This document shows positions 10,881 to 24,371 of a stretch of 64,000 nt of DNA, piece by piece. Both the position numbers and the translations under genes were made by a program. The stretch is taken from assembly GCF_964204645.1 (NCBI RefSeq), contig NC_134030.1, positions 14,412,447 through 14,476,446 of the forward strand, written 5' to 3'. The notes under the pieces were generated by a model, which did not search any database, had not been told where the DNA came from, and saw nothing but the letters and a program-made list of their open reading frames with translations. The first letter of the stretch is position 1. Each line of letters starts with the position of its first letter. The stretch is from Tubulanus polymorphus (lineage: Eukaryota > Nemertea > Palaeonemertea > Tubulaniformes > Tubulanidae).

Positions 10881-13800
10881 GCATCAGACCACAATTAGGT
10901 TAGTAGCTCGAAGATGCGTTGGGCCGGACCCCAAAAATAGTACCTAGAGTGAAGAAGAGGTCCCCCATTAATGTTGCTATAATTTCTGCAAATGGGATAG
11001 GTAACGAATTTCGGTTATATGTATGAAATCCATTGATCCTGAGGGACAGATTGATGATGAAATAAGGGATTCCCTGGACTTTTTTTGCTTGGAGTAAGAG
11101 TACCAAACACGGTGGGGGATTCCCTTAGATATTTGGCTCGGATGTACTGGCATACCTGTACTGGGATACCCCTCCTTTCTAAAGGTTTGATTATTTCAAA
11201 AGTTAGGTTGGGAATGTGGGGCGAAAACCACTTCAATGCGTAACTAAGATGTTGGCCTATAAGCCATAAGCAGGATTTCCCATGGATTTACACGCTTATA
11301 TATGAACTAAACTCTCGAATTTCTTGTTTTTACTATAGGATATAGAAGATTTTGGAATAGTGGTCTGAGCTCTGACAGCCAATACAGCCAAAATGACAAA
11401 TTTTGAGGTTTTGATGAAATTTCACAAATAATTTTTATATTATACATCTTTTGCACATAGGCCCTATAAGTCGTCTTGAGGCATTCATTGAGACCTAATT
11501 TGCTGAATTTAATCAGCTTCATGGTAGGATTTGGTAATATCTTTGCTTGAAGAAGGCTTGAATCGCAGATTTCGGTCAACTTTTAGGCATAGATCGTAAG
11601 ATATTTTCTCGTAGGCTCGGTCTAGGCTCATATCCCATTTCATAAAGGCCATCCTTGCCCATGCAGAATAATCACATTAATTCAGCTTTCTTTGATTTAG
11701 TTATCTAGTTTGGCTGACTTTTTGGTGCCAGATACTGTCAGGAATTTAAGGGGTAGAGGAAATGCATATTTTCGTTGAAACCATGGCAACCGAAAGGACA
11801 TTGTCAGAGGCCAGTTGTGATATTTTTTCTAACTAGTACTGGTGACAGCTACGCTTGGTATATAAAAGGCAAAGGCCTGTGGACGCAGTAGGGTGCATTC
11901 GAATTAGGCCTTGTGGGCAAGAAAACGCCAAATCTAAAGGTTTCAGCCAATTCGATGATGTAAATGGCATTTTTTTCAGAAAATGCTTAAAGATTGTGTT
12001 TCTGATTTTTATCCATAGCCATATATTTATATCCATCAGTGAAAAAACCTATAAAGTATTCAGAAAATGCTGTATAATTGTTTTATTCATATTTTGAAAT
12101 GAATGTTTGACTTAGATGATATTGATAGAAAACTTGGATTTTGTTTGGGTACTAGTCAGGCATCAGACCACAATTAGGTTAGTAGCTCGAAGATGCGTAG
12201 GGCCGGACCCCAAAAATAGTACCTAGAGTGAAGAAGAGGTCCCCCATTAATGTTGCTATAATTTCTGCAAATGGGATAGGTAACGAATTTCGGTTATATG
12301 TATGAAATCCATTGATCCTGAGGGACAGATTGATGATGAAATAAGGGATTCCCTGGACTTTTTTTGCTTGGAGTAAGAGTACCAAACACGGTGGGGGATT
12401 CCCTTAGATATTTGGCTCGGATGTACTGGCATACCTGTACTGGGATACCCCTCCTTTCTAAAGGTTTGATTATTTCAAAAGTTAGGTTGGGAATGTGGGG
12501 CGAAAACCACTTCAATGCGTAACTAAGATGTTGGCCTATAAGCCATAAGCAGGATTCCCATGGATTTACACGCTTATATATGAACTAAACTCTCGAATTT
12601 CTTGTTTTTACTATAGGATATAGAAGATTTTGGAATAGTGGTCTGAGCTCTGACAGCCAATACAGCCAAAATGACAAATTTTGAGGTTTTGATGAAATTT
12701 CACAAATAATTTTTATATTATACATCTTTTGCACATAGGCCCTATAAGTCGTCTTGAGGCATTCATTGAGACCTAATTTGCTGAATTTAATCAGTTTCAT
12801 GGTAGGATTTGGTAATATCTTTGCTTGAAGAAGGCTTGAATCGCAGATTTCGGTCAACTTTTAGGCATAGATCGTAAGATATTTTCTCGTAGGCTCGGTC
12901 TAGGCTCATATCCCATTTCATAAAGGCCATCCTTGCCCATGCAGAATAATCACATTAATTCAGCTTTCTTTGATTTAGTTATCTAGTTTGGCTGACTTTT
13001 TGGTGCCAGATACTGTCAGGAATTTAAGGGGTAGAGGAAATGTATATTTTCGTTGAAACCATGGCAACCGAAAGGACATTGTCAGAGGCCAGTTGTGATA
13101 TTTTTTCTAACTAGTACTGGTGACAGCTACGCTTGGTATATAAAAGGCAAAGGCCTGTGGACGCAGTAGGGTGCATTCGAATTAGGCCTTGTGGGCAAGA
13201 AAACGCCAAATCTAAAGGTTTCAGCCAATTCGATGATGTAAATGGCATTTTTTTCAGAAAATGCTTAAAGATTGTGTTTCTGATTTTTATCCATAGCCAT
13301 ATATTTATATCCATCAGTGAAAAAACCTATAAAGTATTCAGAAAATGCTGTATAATTGTTTTATTCATATTTTGAAATGAATGTTTGACTTAGATGATAT
13401 TGATAGAAAACTTGGATTTTGTTTGGGTACTAGTCAGGCATCAGACCACAATTAGGTTAGTAGCTCGAAGATGCGTAGGGCCGGACCCCAAAAATAGTAC
13501 CTAGAGTGAAGAAGAGGTCCCCCATAAATGTTGCCATAATTTCTGCAAATGGGATAGGTAACGAATTTCGGTTATATGTATGAAATCCATTGATCCTGAG
13601 AGACAGATTGATGATGAAATAAGGGATTCCCTGGACTTTTTTTGCTTGGAGTAAGAGTACCAAACACGGTGGGGGATTCCCTTAGATATTTGGCTCGGAT
13701 GTACTGGCATACCTGTACTGGGATACCCCTCCTTTCTAAAGGTTTGATTATTTCAAAAGTTAGGTTTGGAATGTGGGGCGAAAACCACTTCAATGCGTAG

Positions 13801-13932
13801 CTAAGATGCTGGCCTATGAGCCATAAGCAGGATTTCCCCTGAATTTACGCGCTTATATATGAACTAAACTCTCGAATTTCTTGTTTTTACTATAGGATAT
13901 AGAAGATTATGGAATAGTGGTCTGAGCTCTGA
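10881..13932. repeat. Large tandem repeat, period 1,278-1,279 bp, about 2.4 copies
   Basis: Units start with GCATCAGACCACAATTAGG at 10,881, 12,160 and 13,438. The third copy stops at 13,932, immediately after TCTGAGCTCTGA, where the first two continue with CAGCC. The copies differ at only scattered bases. Short open frames recur in each unit, but they are the same few stretches on both strands and resemble no protein I know. It could be a recent tandem duplication or the edge of a long-unit satellite. Confidence 0.95.
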
Positions 13933-14336
13933 TTCCGAGTCGAACATAATTCTAGTAGCCACCCGTGACTCAACGACCTTGATTTAAACTTGATCAATTC
14001 AAAATTTATTTATTGACGCTTCTGGTTACATGAACAGATCAGCAATATACTTAAACAAAATAACCGGAATAACAAGAAATCAATAATATAAAAGTGGTAA
14101 CAAACAAATGCCCGTAATCCTGTCGGACTCGCGAACGCCGGACTAGTAAACTTGCCTTTGCACTTTTAACAAAAACTGTGTGGAAAAGTGATTAAACAAG
14201 ATAAATATAGCTGCAAAGCAGCGTTAACGGGTTTCTGCCTTGCTGGTTTAAATTTCGCACTGAGATGCGCACAAAGATTTCACCAAGATAATTCTTATCA
14301 GTTCATTACATGCGACTATTTTGAAGGAGCGCGACG
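13933..14336. other. Non-coding, nothing recognised
   Basis: AT-rich sequence between the tandem repeat and the next MITE-like unit. No gene or clear repeat was found. Confidence 0.4.
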
Positions 14337-14711
14337 GGTGTTACTAAAACTATGCACTACTAAAACGAAGACCGAAGACCTATGCACTTTGCGAGACTAA
14401 AACTATGCACTACTAAAACGAAGACCGAAGACCTATGCACTTTGCGAGACTAAAACTATGCATGACTAAAACGAAGACCGAAGACCTATGCACTTTGCGA
14501 GACTAAACCTATGCATGACTAAAACGAAGACCTATGCACTCATTAGAAATCATAACTAGGGGCGCTATCTGTATATTCAACCACCTCTGTCGATGAGTAT
14601 AGGCAATAGGGACCTACTCGATATAAACATACATAAGGAAACGTAAAATGTTCGTTTATTTTTCTCGGGTGCATAGGTCTTCGTTTTAGTAGTGCATAGT
14701 TTTAGTAACAC
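14337..14711. mobile_element. MITE-like element with internal tandem array
   Basis: GGGTGTTACTAAAACTATGC at 14,337 is mirrored exactly by its reverse complement ending at 14,711; the inverted match extends about 40 bases with one small gap. The left arm is expanded into a 53-bp tandem array. A further forward copy of the arm lies outside, at 14,725-14,765. The termini suggest a small non-autonomous DNA transposon; no target duplication is obvious. Confidence 0.6.
14343..14541 (+). repeat. 53-bp tandem repeat, about 3.8 copies
   Basis: Units begin ACTAAAACTATGCA at 14,343, 14,396, 14,449 and 14,502 (constant 53-bp spacing) and contain ACGAAGACCGAAGACC. The last unit lacks one GAAGACC step. 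It lies within the left arm of the MITE-like element. Confidence 0.9.
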
Positions 14712-14765
14712 CCACACACGCAAAACTAAAACTATACATGACTAAAACGAAGACCTATGCACTTT

Positions 14766-17152
<2,387 letters not shown>

Positions 17153-17313
17153 ATTTTCCGACGTTTTATCACGAAATAACCGCTAAAAAACTGATTTTAA
17201 CAACCGCACATTTACCAACGTCTGAAATCGGCCAATAGTGATTTCCGTAGCGATCAGACTATAGACCCTACAATGGTTAATAAGTAGGTCAGGTGGAAAT
17301 GTTATTAAGTGCA

Positions 17314-17375
17314 GTCATCTACGTCACGGTCATTTACGTCACATTCTGCCTCCTCAGAAAAGTGACGTAGATGAC
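17314..17375. promoter_or_regulatory. Inverted CRE-like sites upstream of the transposase-like gene
   Basis: GTCATCTACGTCAC at 17,314 and its exact inverse GTGACGTAGATGAC at 17,362 are separated by 34 bases, with a third near-copy (GTCATTTACGTCAC) between them. The TACGTCA core is CRE/ATF-like. It could be a promoter element, lying about 105 bases before the ATG at 17,481, or the terminus of a transposon. No right-hand partner was found. Confidence 0.4.
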
Positions 17376-17480
17376 CAAAATTTCGACCTTTTCCTCACCA
17401 ACCTCATATGCACCTAAAAAACTTATAGAATGTATAATTATTTCGTTTTAAAATAAAAATATCTAATTTATGTTTGTAGG

Positions 17481-20228
17481 ATGCCGTTAACTGCCGCCGA
17501 GCGGGCAAAACGTTATCGCGAAAGACAAAAGGCCAAAGGCGCGGAATTTCTTGAAAAAGAGCGCACACGGCAGAAAAAACTTTATGTGCCAATACAGGAA
17601 AAAACATCGCGGGATCAACGACATCAACGACGAAGATGGAAGGTAAATGTAGCCGCATACAAAAAACGGAAACGCGAGTTCACTGAAATAGAGAGGGCTT
17701 TGGGCACGCCCCCAACGACACTGACACAAGAAGATGGTCCAACACCACCCAGGCCAAGTGAGCGGCGTCAGCAGTGGCGCAACAAAGTTAAGCGTGATAG
17801 GGCTGCGGCCTATAGGCAGTTGAAATCCCTAAAAATTAAACTCTTCAATGAGTCTCGCAAAAGGGAAATGTATCGGAAACGCTGTGAGAGAACTCGGCAT
17901 AAGTTAAGCACCTTGTTGTCTCCCGTAAAACAAAAAAAGGAAGGAATGCGCAGTTACTAGATCGTAGCAAGTTGAAAAAAGCATTGACATTCCACAACGC
18001 GTTGATACACGATATTAACTAAAGCAATAAGGCAGAAGCAAATCTTTAAAATGATGACATGCGGTCGGCTCATTCGAAAGTATAGATTGTTGAATTATGC
18101 ACGAAAAGTGCTTGGCTATCACCACAACACACCCGTCTTAGGGTCGATCTTAAATCCATCTCGTAAGAAACGATCCGACGCGATATCCAATGAGAATATA
18201 AATCACATTCGTGAATTTTATCAGAGAGATGACAATAGTCGAATGTTACCTGGCAAGGAGGACACCATCACAAGAGGAAAAGTAAAAATGCAAAAAAGCA
18301 TGTTGACGGATGATATAAAAATTCCTCATCAAAAGTACCTCTTGACCATCCCGCCAGGGAAGTAAGCTATGGGCTGTTTAGCAGACTACGACCATATTGG
18401 GTTGTGTTCCCTCGCCTATCAGGTAGGAATACATGTGCCTGCAAAAGACATAGCAACGTACAACTATTAGCCGATAGGCTGCACACAGAAGGGTCTCTAA
18501 CCAGTACAAGACCCAGAGAACATGTGTCGTTTCTAGTATGTGACATCAATGATAAAGCCTGTATGTACGGTGAATGTGACAAATGTGCGGGGCAAAGACT
18601 TCCCCCACTACCGCTGAATTTAGATAAGGAAAAGAAGGTATCTTATTCACAGTGGGTAACAGCAGAGATATAGGATCGGAGCGAGAAAAACGACCAATAA
18701 AAGTAACGGTCAAAGAAGAGAGGATGGACTCGTTGTTCGACATATATGATAAATATGAAACTGACCTGAAACCAAGGTTTACAACCCACATATTTAACAT
18801 TAGTCATCAATTTCATTCTTTCCGAGAATTAAAACAGAATCTAGACATAAATGAACTTGTTGTTCACATGGACTTTTCCGAAAACTACAGCTGTTGTAAT
18901 TCTACAGAGATTCAGAGCACGCACTTCGGTGGATCGCACGCACAGGCATCCCTGCACACTGGAGTCATGTATACCAAAGAGGGCGACTCGTCATTTTGTA
19001 GTATATCGTCGAATACCCGTCATGACCCATCTGGTATTTGGGCCCACGTTCGCCCTGTACTTGTGGATGCAATGAAGATAAATCCTGATCTTAATACCGT
19101 TCATTTCATTACCGACGGGCCCACGAAACAGTACAGAAGTAAAACCAATTTTTCCTAGCCTCTGATATTCCACAAAGGTTAGGCTTCATCAAAACAACGT
19201 CGAACTTTTTGAAAGCTGGCCACGGAAAGGGGGCGGCTGATGGGATAGGTGGTTCCGTCAAACGTTTGGCTGATCGTTTAATTGCTGAAGGAATGGATAT
19301 TCCGAATCCTAGATTGATGTACACCGCCCTGGTCTCAAGAAAGTCAGATATCAAATACTACTACATCGAGCACGAAGATATAACAGCATTTGACAACAGG
19401 ATCCCTCAGAATATCATGACTATCAAGGGAACAATGAAGATACATCAGGTAGGCCCTAATGTACTACAGAATATTATCTAAACATAGCCAAAAGCCATGT
19501 ATACGTCCAGGATAATATTTTTCATTCATTTTCATTTTCAGTTTCTCTTTGACGATCAAATAACTGTCCGACATCGTCCGTTAAGTTGCTTTTGTAAGAA
19601 ACCAGAATTCTGTAAATGTTTTGGGTTACAATCATCAAACCTCCAACCAGCTATAGATAGAGCAACAAATGCACATACAGGTAGGGAAACGAGTAAAACT
19701 TTTGTTTAGTAAATAATCGATGGCGATAACCTCTCATGGCAATCAAGGTTTTGTGGTCACGTCAGCCGACATCACCGGAACCTAATGGGTTACATTGACA
19801 ATATCAGGCTGTCGTTGCAATGAAAAAGTTCTTAACTGAACTTAATTGTACTGTACCTTCTATATTTTTGGCATTAAAATACTTAATTAATTATGATCAT
19901 ATTTCGTTTTGCAGATGAACTTCATACATGTGTTTTTCAACCTGTATCAACAAGTGATGAAAACCTCAAAGGAAAGTGGGTCGTGGCATTGTATGATGGT
20001 CAGCCATATCCCGGAATTATCACTGACTTCGATGAGGACTCCGTTGAAGTTAAATCAATGAGCCGCATAGGTCAAAACAGATTTTTCTGGACAATGAGAG
20101 ACGATATAATATGGTATGACTATGTAGCCATCCTATCTCTCATACCGCCCCCAACAAATGTCACCTCCCGACATGTTGAGATTGAAAAAAACGTGTGGGA
20201 ATATATTGTTTATAGGTTAGGCATGTAA
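17481..20228 (+). pseudogene. Broken intron-containing transposase-like gene (D-F-S-E-N-Y family)
   Basis: The pieces form one protein in order. First comes a basic N-terminus with M-P-L-T-A-A-E-R-A-K-R-Y-R-E-R (17,481). A middle part follows at 18,051-18,673. Next is a core with M-D-F-S-E-N-Y, H-F-I-T-D-G-P and G-H-G-K-G-A-A-D-G-I-G-G-S-V-K-R (18,860-19,260). Then a Cys-rich exon lies at 19,542-19,680, and a final domain with N-R-F-F-W-x-x-R-D-D-I-I-W-Y at 19,915-20,228. Introns are suggested by GT at 19,449, AG ending 19,541, GT at 19,681 and AG ending 19,914. Frames are lost near 17,945, 18,360, 18,660 and 19,145, with further stops between. I remember this architecture as a multi-copy invertebrate family. 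Spaced acidic residues in an RNase H-like layout suggest a DDE transposase; that role is inferred. Confidence 0.6.
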
Positions 20229-21141
20229 CATGCCCCCTGATCACTTCGGTCAGTTCAAGGAATTTACATTTCACAACATGTATTTGCGTTATTAGTTGAT
20301 AGATTCCGAATTTTTGACGCCGTAAAAACCATTTACAGTAGACTACTCTCAACTCGAATCCTATTAAGTCAGCATATCAGCATAATTTTTTTTCTGTCTC
20401 CTATGTTAAACCATACATTTGAATTCACTCTACTCGAAATCGCTTAGTTCAACTCGAACTATTTTTGAACAAAATACGTTCAAACTCCTCTCAACTCGAA
20501 TATCTGAACGACTTCCAGGCAGCAAACACGAAGTATCGAATAAAAACATGCATGTATTTACTGCTTTAATTAGTAGGCCACCAGTAGTAATACGTGTAGT
20601 AGAAGATTCACGCTACACATAAAGACAATACATCGCTCGCGGAGACATTCAGTCATTCAGTACGTACACAATCTCCAACAGGGCTAGCGATCCAAAAAAC
20701 CCGAAAATTAACAGCCCGTTGCCCGTTACACATGTTTATTGATTATCAATGAATGTTAGCATCGTTACGTTCGTTTCGTCTACTTTTGTTGAGCCAAAAA
20801 AAGTTCACAGTAAAATGATTCAAGTCGCATTTCATGATCGCTCCTTTTTCTTCACACCAAGTAAGTTCTTTGGAGGTAACAAGAGACTAAACAAGCTTTG
20901 CTTCAATGGAATTAATTTTTATTTAGCATCTAATTGTCAAACAATGATATGAGGCGTATTCGTTTACACTAAAACCCGTTTAGGTTTTCAAGACGGTTTA
21001 CTCCAAACGCATTCGTTTACCATCGAAACCAAATCGGTTCGACGAAACCGACTCATTCGTTAACCATCAAACCTAAAACATATAGCTGATCGACCAAGTA
21101 TGCTACGGAGTATACTTGGTCGGTTTGATGACGTTTGCAAA
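20229..21141. other. Non-coding between two transposon-like genes
   Basis: It contains several CTCAACTCGAA-type motifs (20,345-20,505), a pair of related blocks with CATTCGTTTACCATCGAAACC-like sequence (21,010-21,085) and a short hairpin GACCAAGTAT/ATACTTGGTC at 21,092-21,121 just before the Myb/SANT gene. The last could be part of a transposon terminus. No gene is visible. Confidence 0.4.
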
Positions 21142-22750
21142 ATGGCGGACATGGAAAGTTGTGCGCGGTAAGTTCACTAAAATAATCGTATTATTCTATA
21201 CTTTCGCGTGATATTCAATTGCTAGATCTGTTGAGATGTATAATACATATATCAGTGTATTGATAATTAATTAGCAAAACAATGTATGCAGTGCTTCGTC
21301 CTACTTTCTCCTTCATTCTTCACTTGGCCATCACGTCACCACACACACATTACACAATCACATGCGTGCGTGGTGGTAGGCCTACGTAAACACGCTTCAT
21401 CACATCTGATGTACAAATGAGCAGTCACTTGTCTTTTCGTAAACAGGTTACGTTCGTAAAAAATGGCTTTATTATATTTGTAGGCAGGAAAATGGTTGGT
21501 GGAGACCATTATCATTAGATTTTGATGATCGAATTGTCAGTCTTGTGGTTGATTTACCAACATGGAGCAAAGTTCAAGATAATGGTAAGTGTCAACAATT
21601 CAACCCTGGCCAAATCAATGTCAAACATTTGTATAAACATTAGGTAGGGACAGTGGATTGATTTTTTTAAAGAAATTTGTCGACCATCAATTTTGTTTTT
21701 AAGCTTATACATGTATTTGCATTTAGATACAGAGACCATCGAAGAATTGAAGAAAACGGTAGTGGAATCAGAGAGAGATGCTCAATGTGAACTTGGTAAG
21801 TCTGATTTTCTTTGAGGGAGGGATGTGATATACTTTTTGGAATTCCAATTCTCAATTTTTTTAATCTTTATGTGGGATGGGAAATAACAAATTTTCTTAA
21901 TTCTTGGTATAGAAAAATTATTGTTATTTTTCAATTCTACCAGCTAGTCTTGCTCTATATGTAAATCTAGTTAACTTACTCTCATCATTCCCAAAGTAAA
22001 CACCGATCACCCAGCTACATTGTTCAAAGTCTTACTAGATTTTAATTTCTAAAATTGCTTCTCTCTTCAGTTGCATCTGTTGCAACAGAAGCTCCACCAA
22101 GATCAGAAAACACTGAGTCATCAGAAACGGAATCAGAAATATCTGCCATTGGTGTTACATATAATACTGCAATGCCAAGGGAGGCAGTTATTCATATCAT
22201 ACAGCTGCACAAAAAACATGCCAGGGAATTTTCGGATCCGCGAATCAAGAAAAGGACTGTTTGGGAAAAGCTCTCCAAGGAATTGCAGAAACTTGGATAT
22301 TCTTTTTCATGGCAGCAGATAAAAACCAAATGGAATAATGTAACTCTCAGATACAGAAAAACCAAGACCGAAAATGATAAAACAGGATATTCTCCTAAAA
22401 CTTGCCCATATTATGATGAGTTGGATGAATATTTATCTGATAAGCCAAATGTTTCAGCTGAAATTGTTATTTCATCTCACGGTAGTGGCCACAATAGTGC
22501 AAATATCTGCTCAAGTGAGGATGATGTTACTGATGTTAATCGAGGTGAGGATACCCAGCCTACCAAAAGGCAGAGGCTAAAACCTCGAAAGCAAAAAGTT
22601 TTTGAACTCATTCAAAAGCAGGATGAACAAAATAAACTTAGACACGATGAGCTAGTTAAAATTGAAAAGGAACGCCTTGACATTGAAAAGGCCAAATTGG
22701 AGGTATTCAAAAAATCCTGGATAAATTTTGATTTAAGCAGTCAGGAGTAA
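21142..22750 (+). CDS. Myb/SANT-like DNA-binding protein of a Harbinger element (4 exons)
   Basis: Four exons with GT/AG borders (21,142-21,167; 21,484-21,584; 21,727-21,795; 22,071-22,750) add to 876 bases, an open frame of 291 residues plus stop. Exon 4 has a trihelix/Myb-SANT domain (Myb_DNA-bind_4/5 type) with H-I-I-Q-L-H, R-T-V-W-E-K-L, W-Q-Q-I-K-T-K-W-N-N and Y-Y-D-E-L-D. The C-terminal ~50 residues are a charged, probably coiled-coil helix. In PIF/Harbinger elements this protein binds subterminal DNA and helps bring the transposase into the nucleus. The start ATGGCGGAC has good context. The frame is intact, unlike the neighbouring transposase. A host gene derived from such an element is the alternative. 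Confidence 0.75.
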
Positions 22751-23167
22751 AATAATTTTCATGTTTACTGCCGGGTACCTATTCTGTGGGGAGTATATTT
22801 AAACGAGAGGGTTTTATATACGTATATATAAAATTTAAACCTCAATATGAGGTTCAGTTTTTTTTTACATTTTTTATCTGTAGGCAAATGTCGCCTGTAA
22901 GATTTTGAATTTTTGTTGTTACAGTTTTTATCTGGTGGCCAAGTCAAATATCGCCTGTAAGATTTTATATTTTGGTAATTTTTATACTGTTCAGTTATGA
23001 AAATAAACAATTATAATTTGAGATCTGGATTAATTATCAAGATGTCCTGAATTATTTCTCTTTTCTCTAATAGTCTGAGGCTTTGTTCTCCAATCCAATC
23101 AATGTAAAAGTCGAAGAAACAAAGAATAAATTGATACACAATGAAACATTTATTCTTCAACGATAAG
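22751..23167. other. Convergent 3' flanks of the Harbinger gene pair
   Basis: It contains the 3' flanks of both genes, including a near-duplicated phrase around 22,875-22,905 and 22,925-22,965 (ATTTTTTATCTG...CAAATGTCGCCTGTAAG against a similar copy). No open gene. Confidence 0.5.
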
Positions 23168-24121
23168 TTACATGGACAAAATAATGCTCAGGGCATTACG
23201 CTTCTGTTCTGCAGTGGGTTGTATTTCAGCTACATTGTCTATTTGAGGAACAGTTTCTTCAGCAAGTCCTTCCTCCAAGTAATCGATAAAATCGTCTTCG
23301 CTTGTCAGACAAATATTGTGCAGAACGAATACACTAGAAATGAAGGAAACGATTCGCTTCATGTCAATCATGTCTATATACTTCAACCTACGAAAGCGTC
23401 CCTTCGAAACACCAAAAGCATGTTCTATTGGCATTCTTGTAGAACTTTGCTTATAATTGTAATCCTTTTTAGCACGGCTTAGGTTGCCCGTGTCTTTATA
23501 TAGTACCATGATGAAATCTGTTAACGGGTAGGCAGAGTCTCCAAGAATATGACTATTGTTGGGAAACATTTGTAATCGAGTTGTCGGATTTTCAACCGAA
23601 TCGCAGAACGGACTGTTACTATATACCCTGGCATCATGCGAGGAACCTGGCCAACCAACGAATATTTCAGTGAAATATAGTTCATGGTCACAAATAGCCA
23701 TAACAGTTAATTGAGTGAAATTTCTTGCGATTGATATACGTTTCTGGGTTTTTAATCGGAGCGCGTATAGGTATATGTGTTCCATCGATTGCTCCCAAAA
23801 CTTTAGGAAACCCTTTCATTCGCGAAAAACCATCCATCACCTCCTGTACTCGACGTCCTGTTGGCCATTTTACGAATGTAGACATCAGGTGGTTATTAAT
23901 AAACGACGAGATGGATCCTGAAAAAATGAAATATTTCAAACAACTTATGTGACAAAGATTATGTGGGTTAAAGACTTCTGATATTGTGCAGTAGGCCTAC
24001 TTACCGATTATTTCGAAAACTGTGGACTCTGCAACGTTAAAGATATCAGCAATTCGTATTATTGGTGTTGGTGTGGCAGCATAATAAATGGCTATACGAC
24101 AAACTAACCACAAGATGATTT
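23168..24121 (-). pseudogene. HARBI1-type (PIF/Harbinger) transposase with one frameshift
   Basis: The N-terminal exon (about 24,121-24,005) encodes an HTH-like I-I-R-I-A-D-I-F-N-V-A-E-S-T-V. It ends at a GT donor (24,004-24,003) and joins the acceptor AG at 23,919-23,918. The next exon has L-G-A-I-D-G-T-H-I (first Asp), G-W-P-G-S-S-H-D-A-R-V-Y (the family's second Asp), a G-D-S-A-Y-P-L block and R-M-P-I-E-H-A-F-G (catalytic Glu). That is the DDE_Tnp_4 signature. One extra base near 23,707 shifts the frame between H-S-I-N and M-A-I-C-D, so the protein is split. Stop at 23,168. The part 5' of the first exon is not identifiable, so the gene may be truncated by retrotransposon sequence. Confidence 0.85.
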
Positions 24122-24127
24122 CTGTGT

Positions 24128-24371
24128 TTCTGCTTCTTTATTGCTGTTTCTGATGTGTCTAAATTTCGACTTTTGAACTGCTCTAATATACTAAATTCTT
24201 ATCATTTTATCTTCAAAACCTATTATCACTAATTATATTCAACATTCATCATCATGTGAATTCGTCAGAAAGTCTAGATAAAGTGTAGCGCAGGTATTAA
24301 AATGTCATTAGTCTAATCAATGAAAGTTTTACATATTACACTTGTTCGCTTCACAACATTCTCCCCTTCCT
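24128..24371 (-). mobile_element. Putative 3' LTR edge and polypurine tract of the BEL element
   Basis: On the minus strand a polypurine run AGGAAGGGGAGAA (24,371-24,359) is followed by TGTTGTGAAGCG, a canonical LTR start. An AATAAA motif lies about 210 bases on (near 24,140). This is where the minus-strand BEL element would need its 3' LTR, but the second LTR is absent, so length and assignment are tentative. Confidence 0.4.

Larger units (their letters stand above)
21000..24121. mobile_element. PIF/Harbinger transposon, ends not defined
   Basis: A Myb/SANT-domain gene (plus strand) and a HARBI1/DDE_Tnp_4 transposase (minus strand) face each other tail to tail, 417 bases apart. PIF/Harbinger elements characteristically carry exactly this pair. 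I could not find matching terminal inverted repeats. The left end is probably within 20,990-21,130. The right end seems lost where retrotransposon-derived sequence begins near 24,130. Confidence 0.7.

Noticed and set aside
10881..14541. Possible CRISPR-like arrays from regular repeats
   Set aside because: The repeats are directly adjacent tandem units (1,278 bp and 53 bp) without unique spacers, and the genome is eukaryotic.
20336..20510. pogo/Tigger-like terminus (CAGTAGACTACTCTCAACTCG)
   Set aside because: Suggestive end and repeated CTCAACTCGAA motifs, but no inverse partner and no transposase; too weak to annotate.
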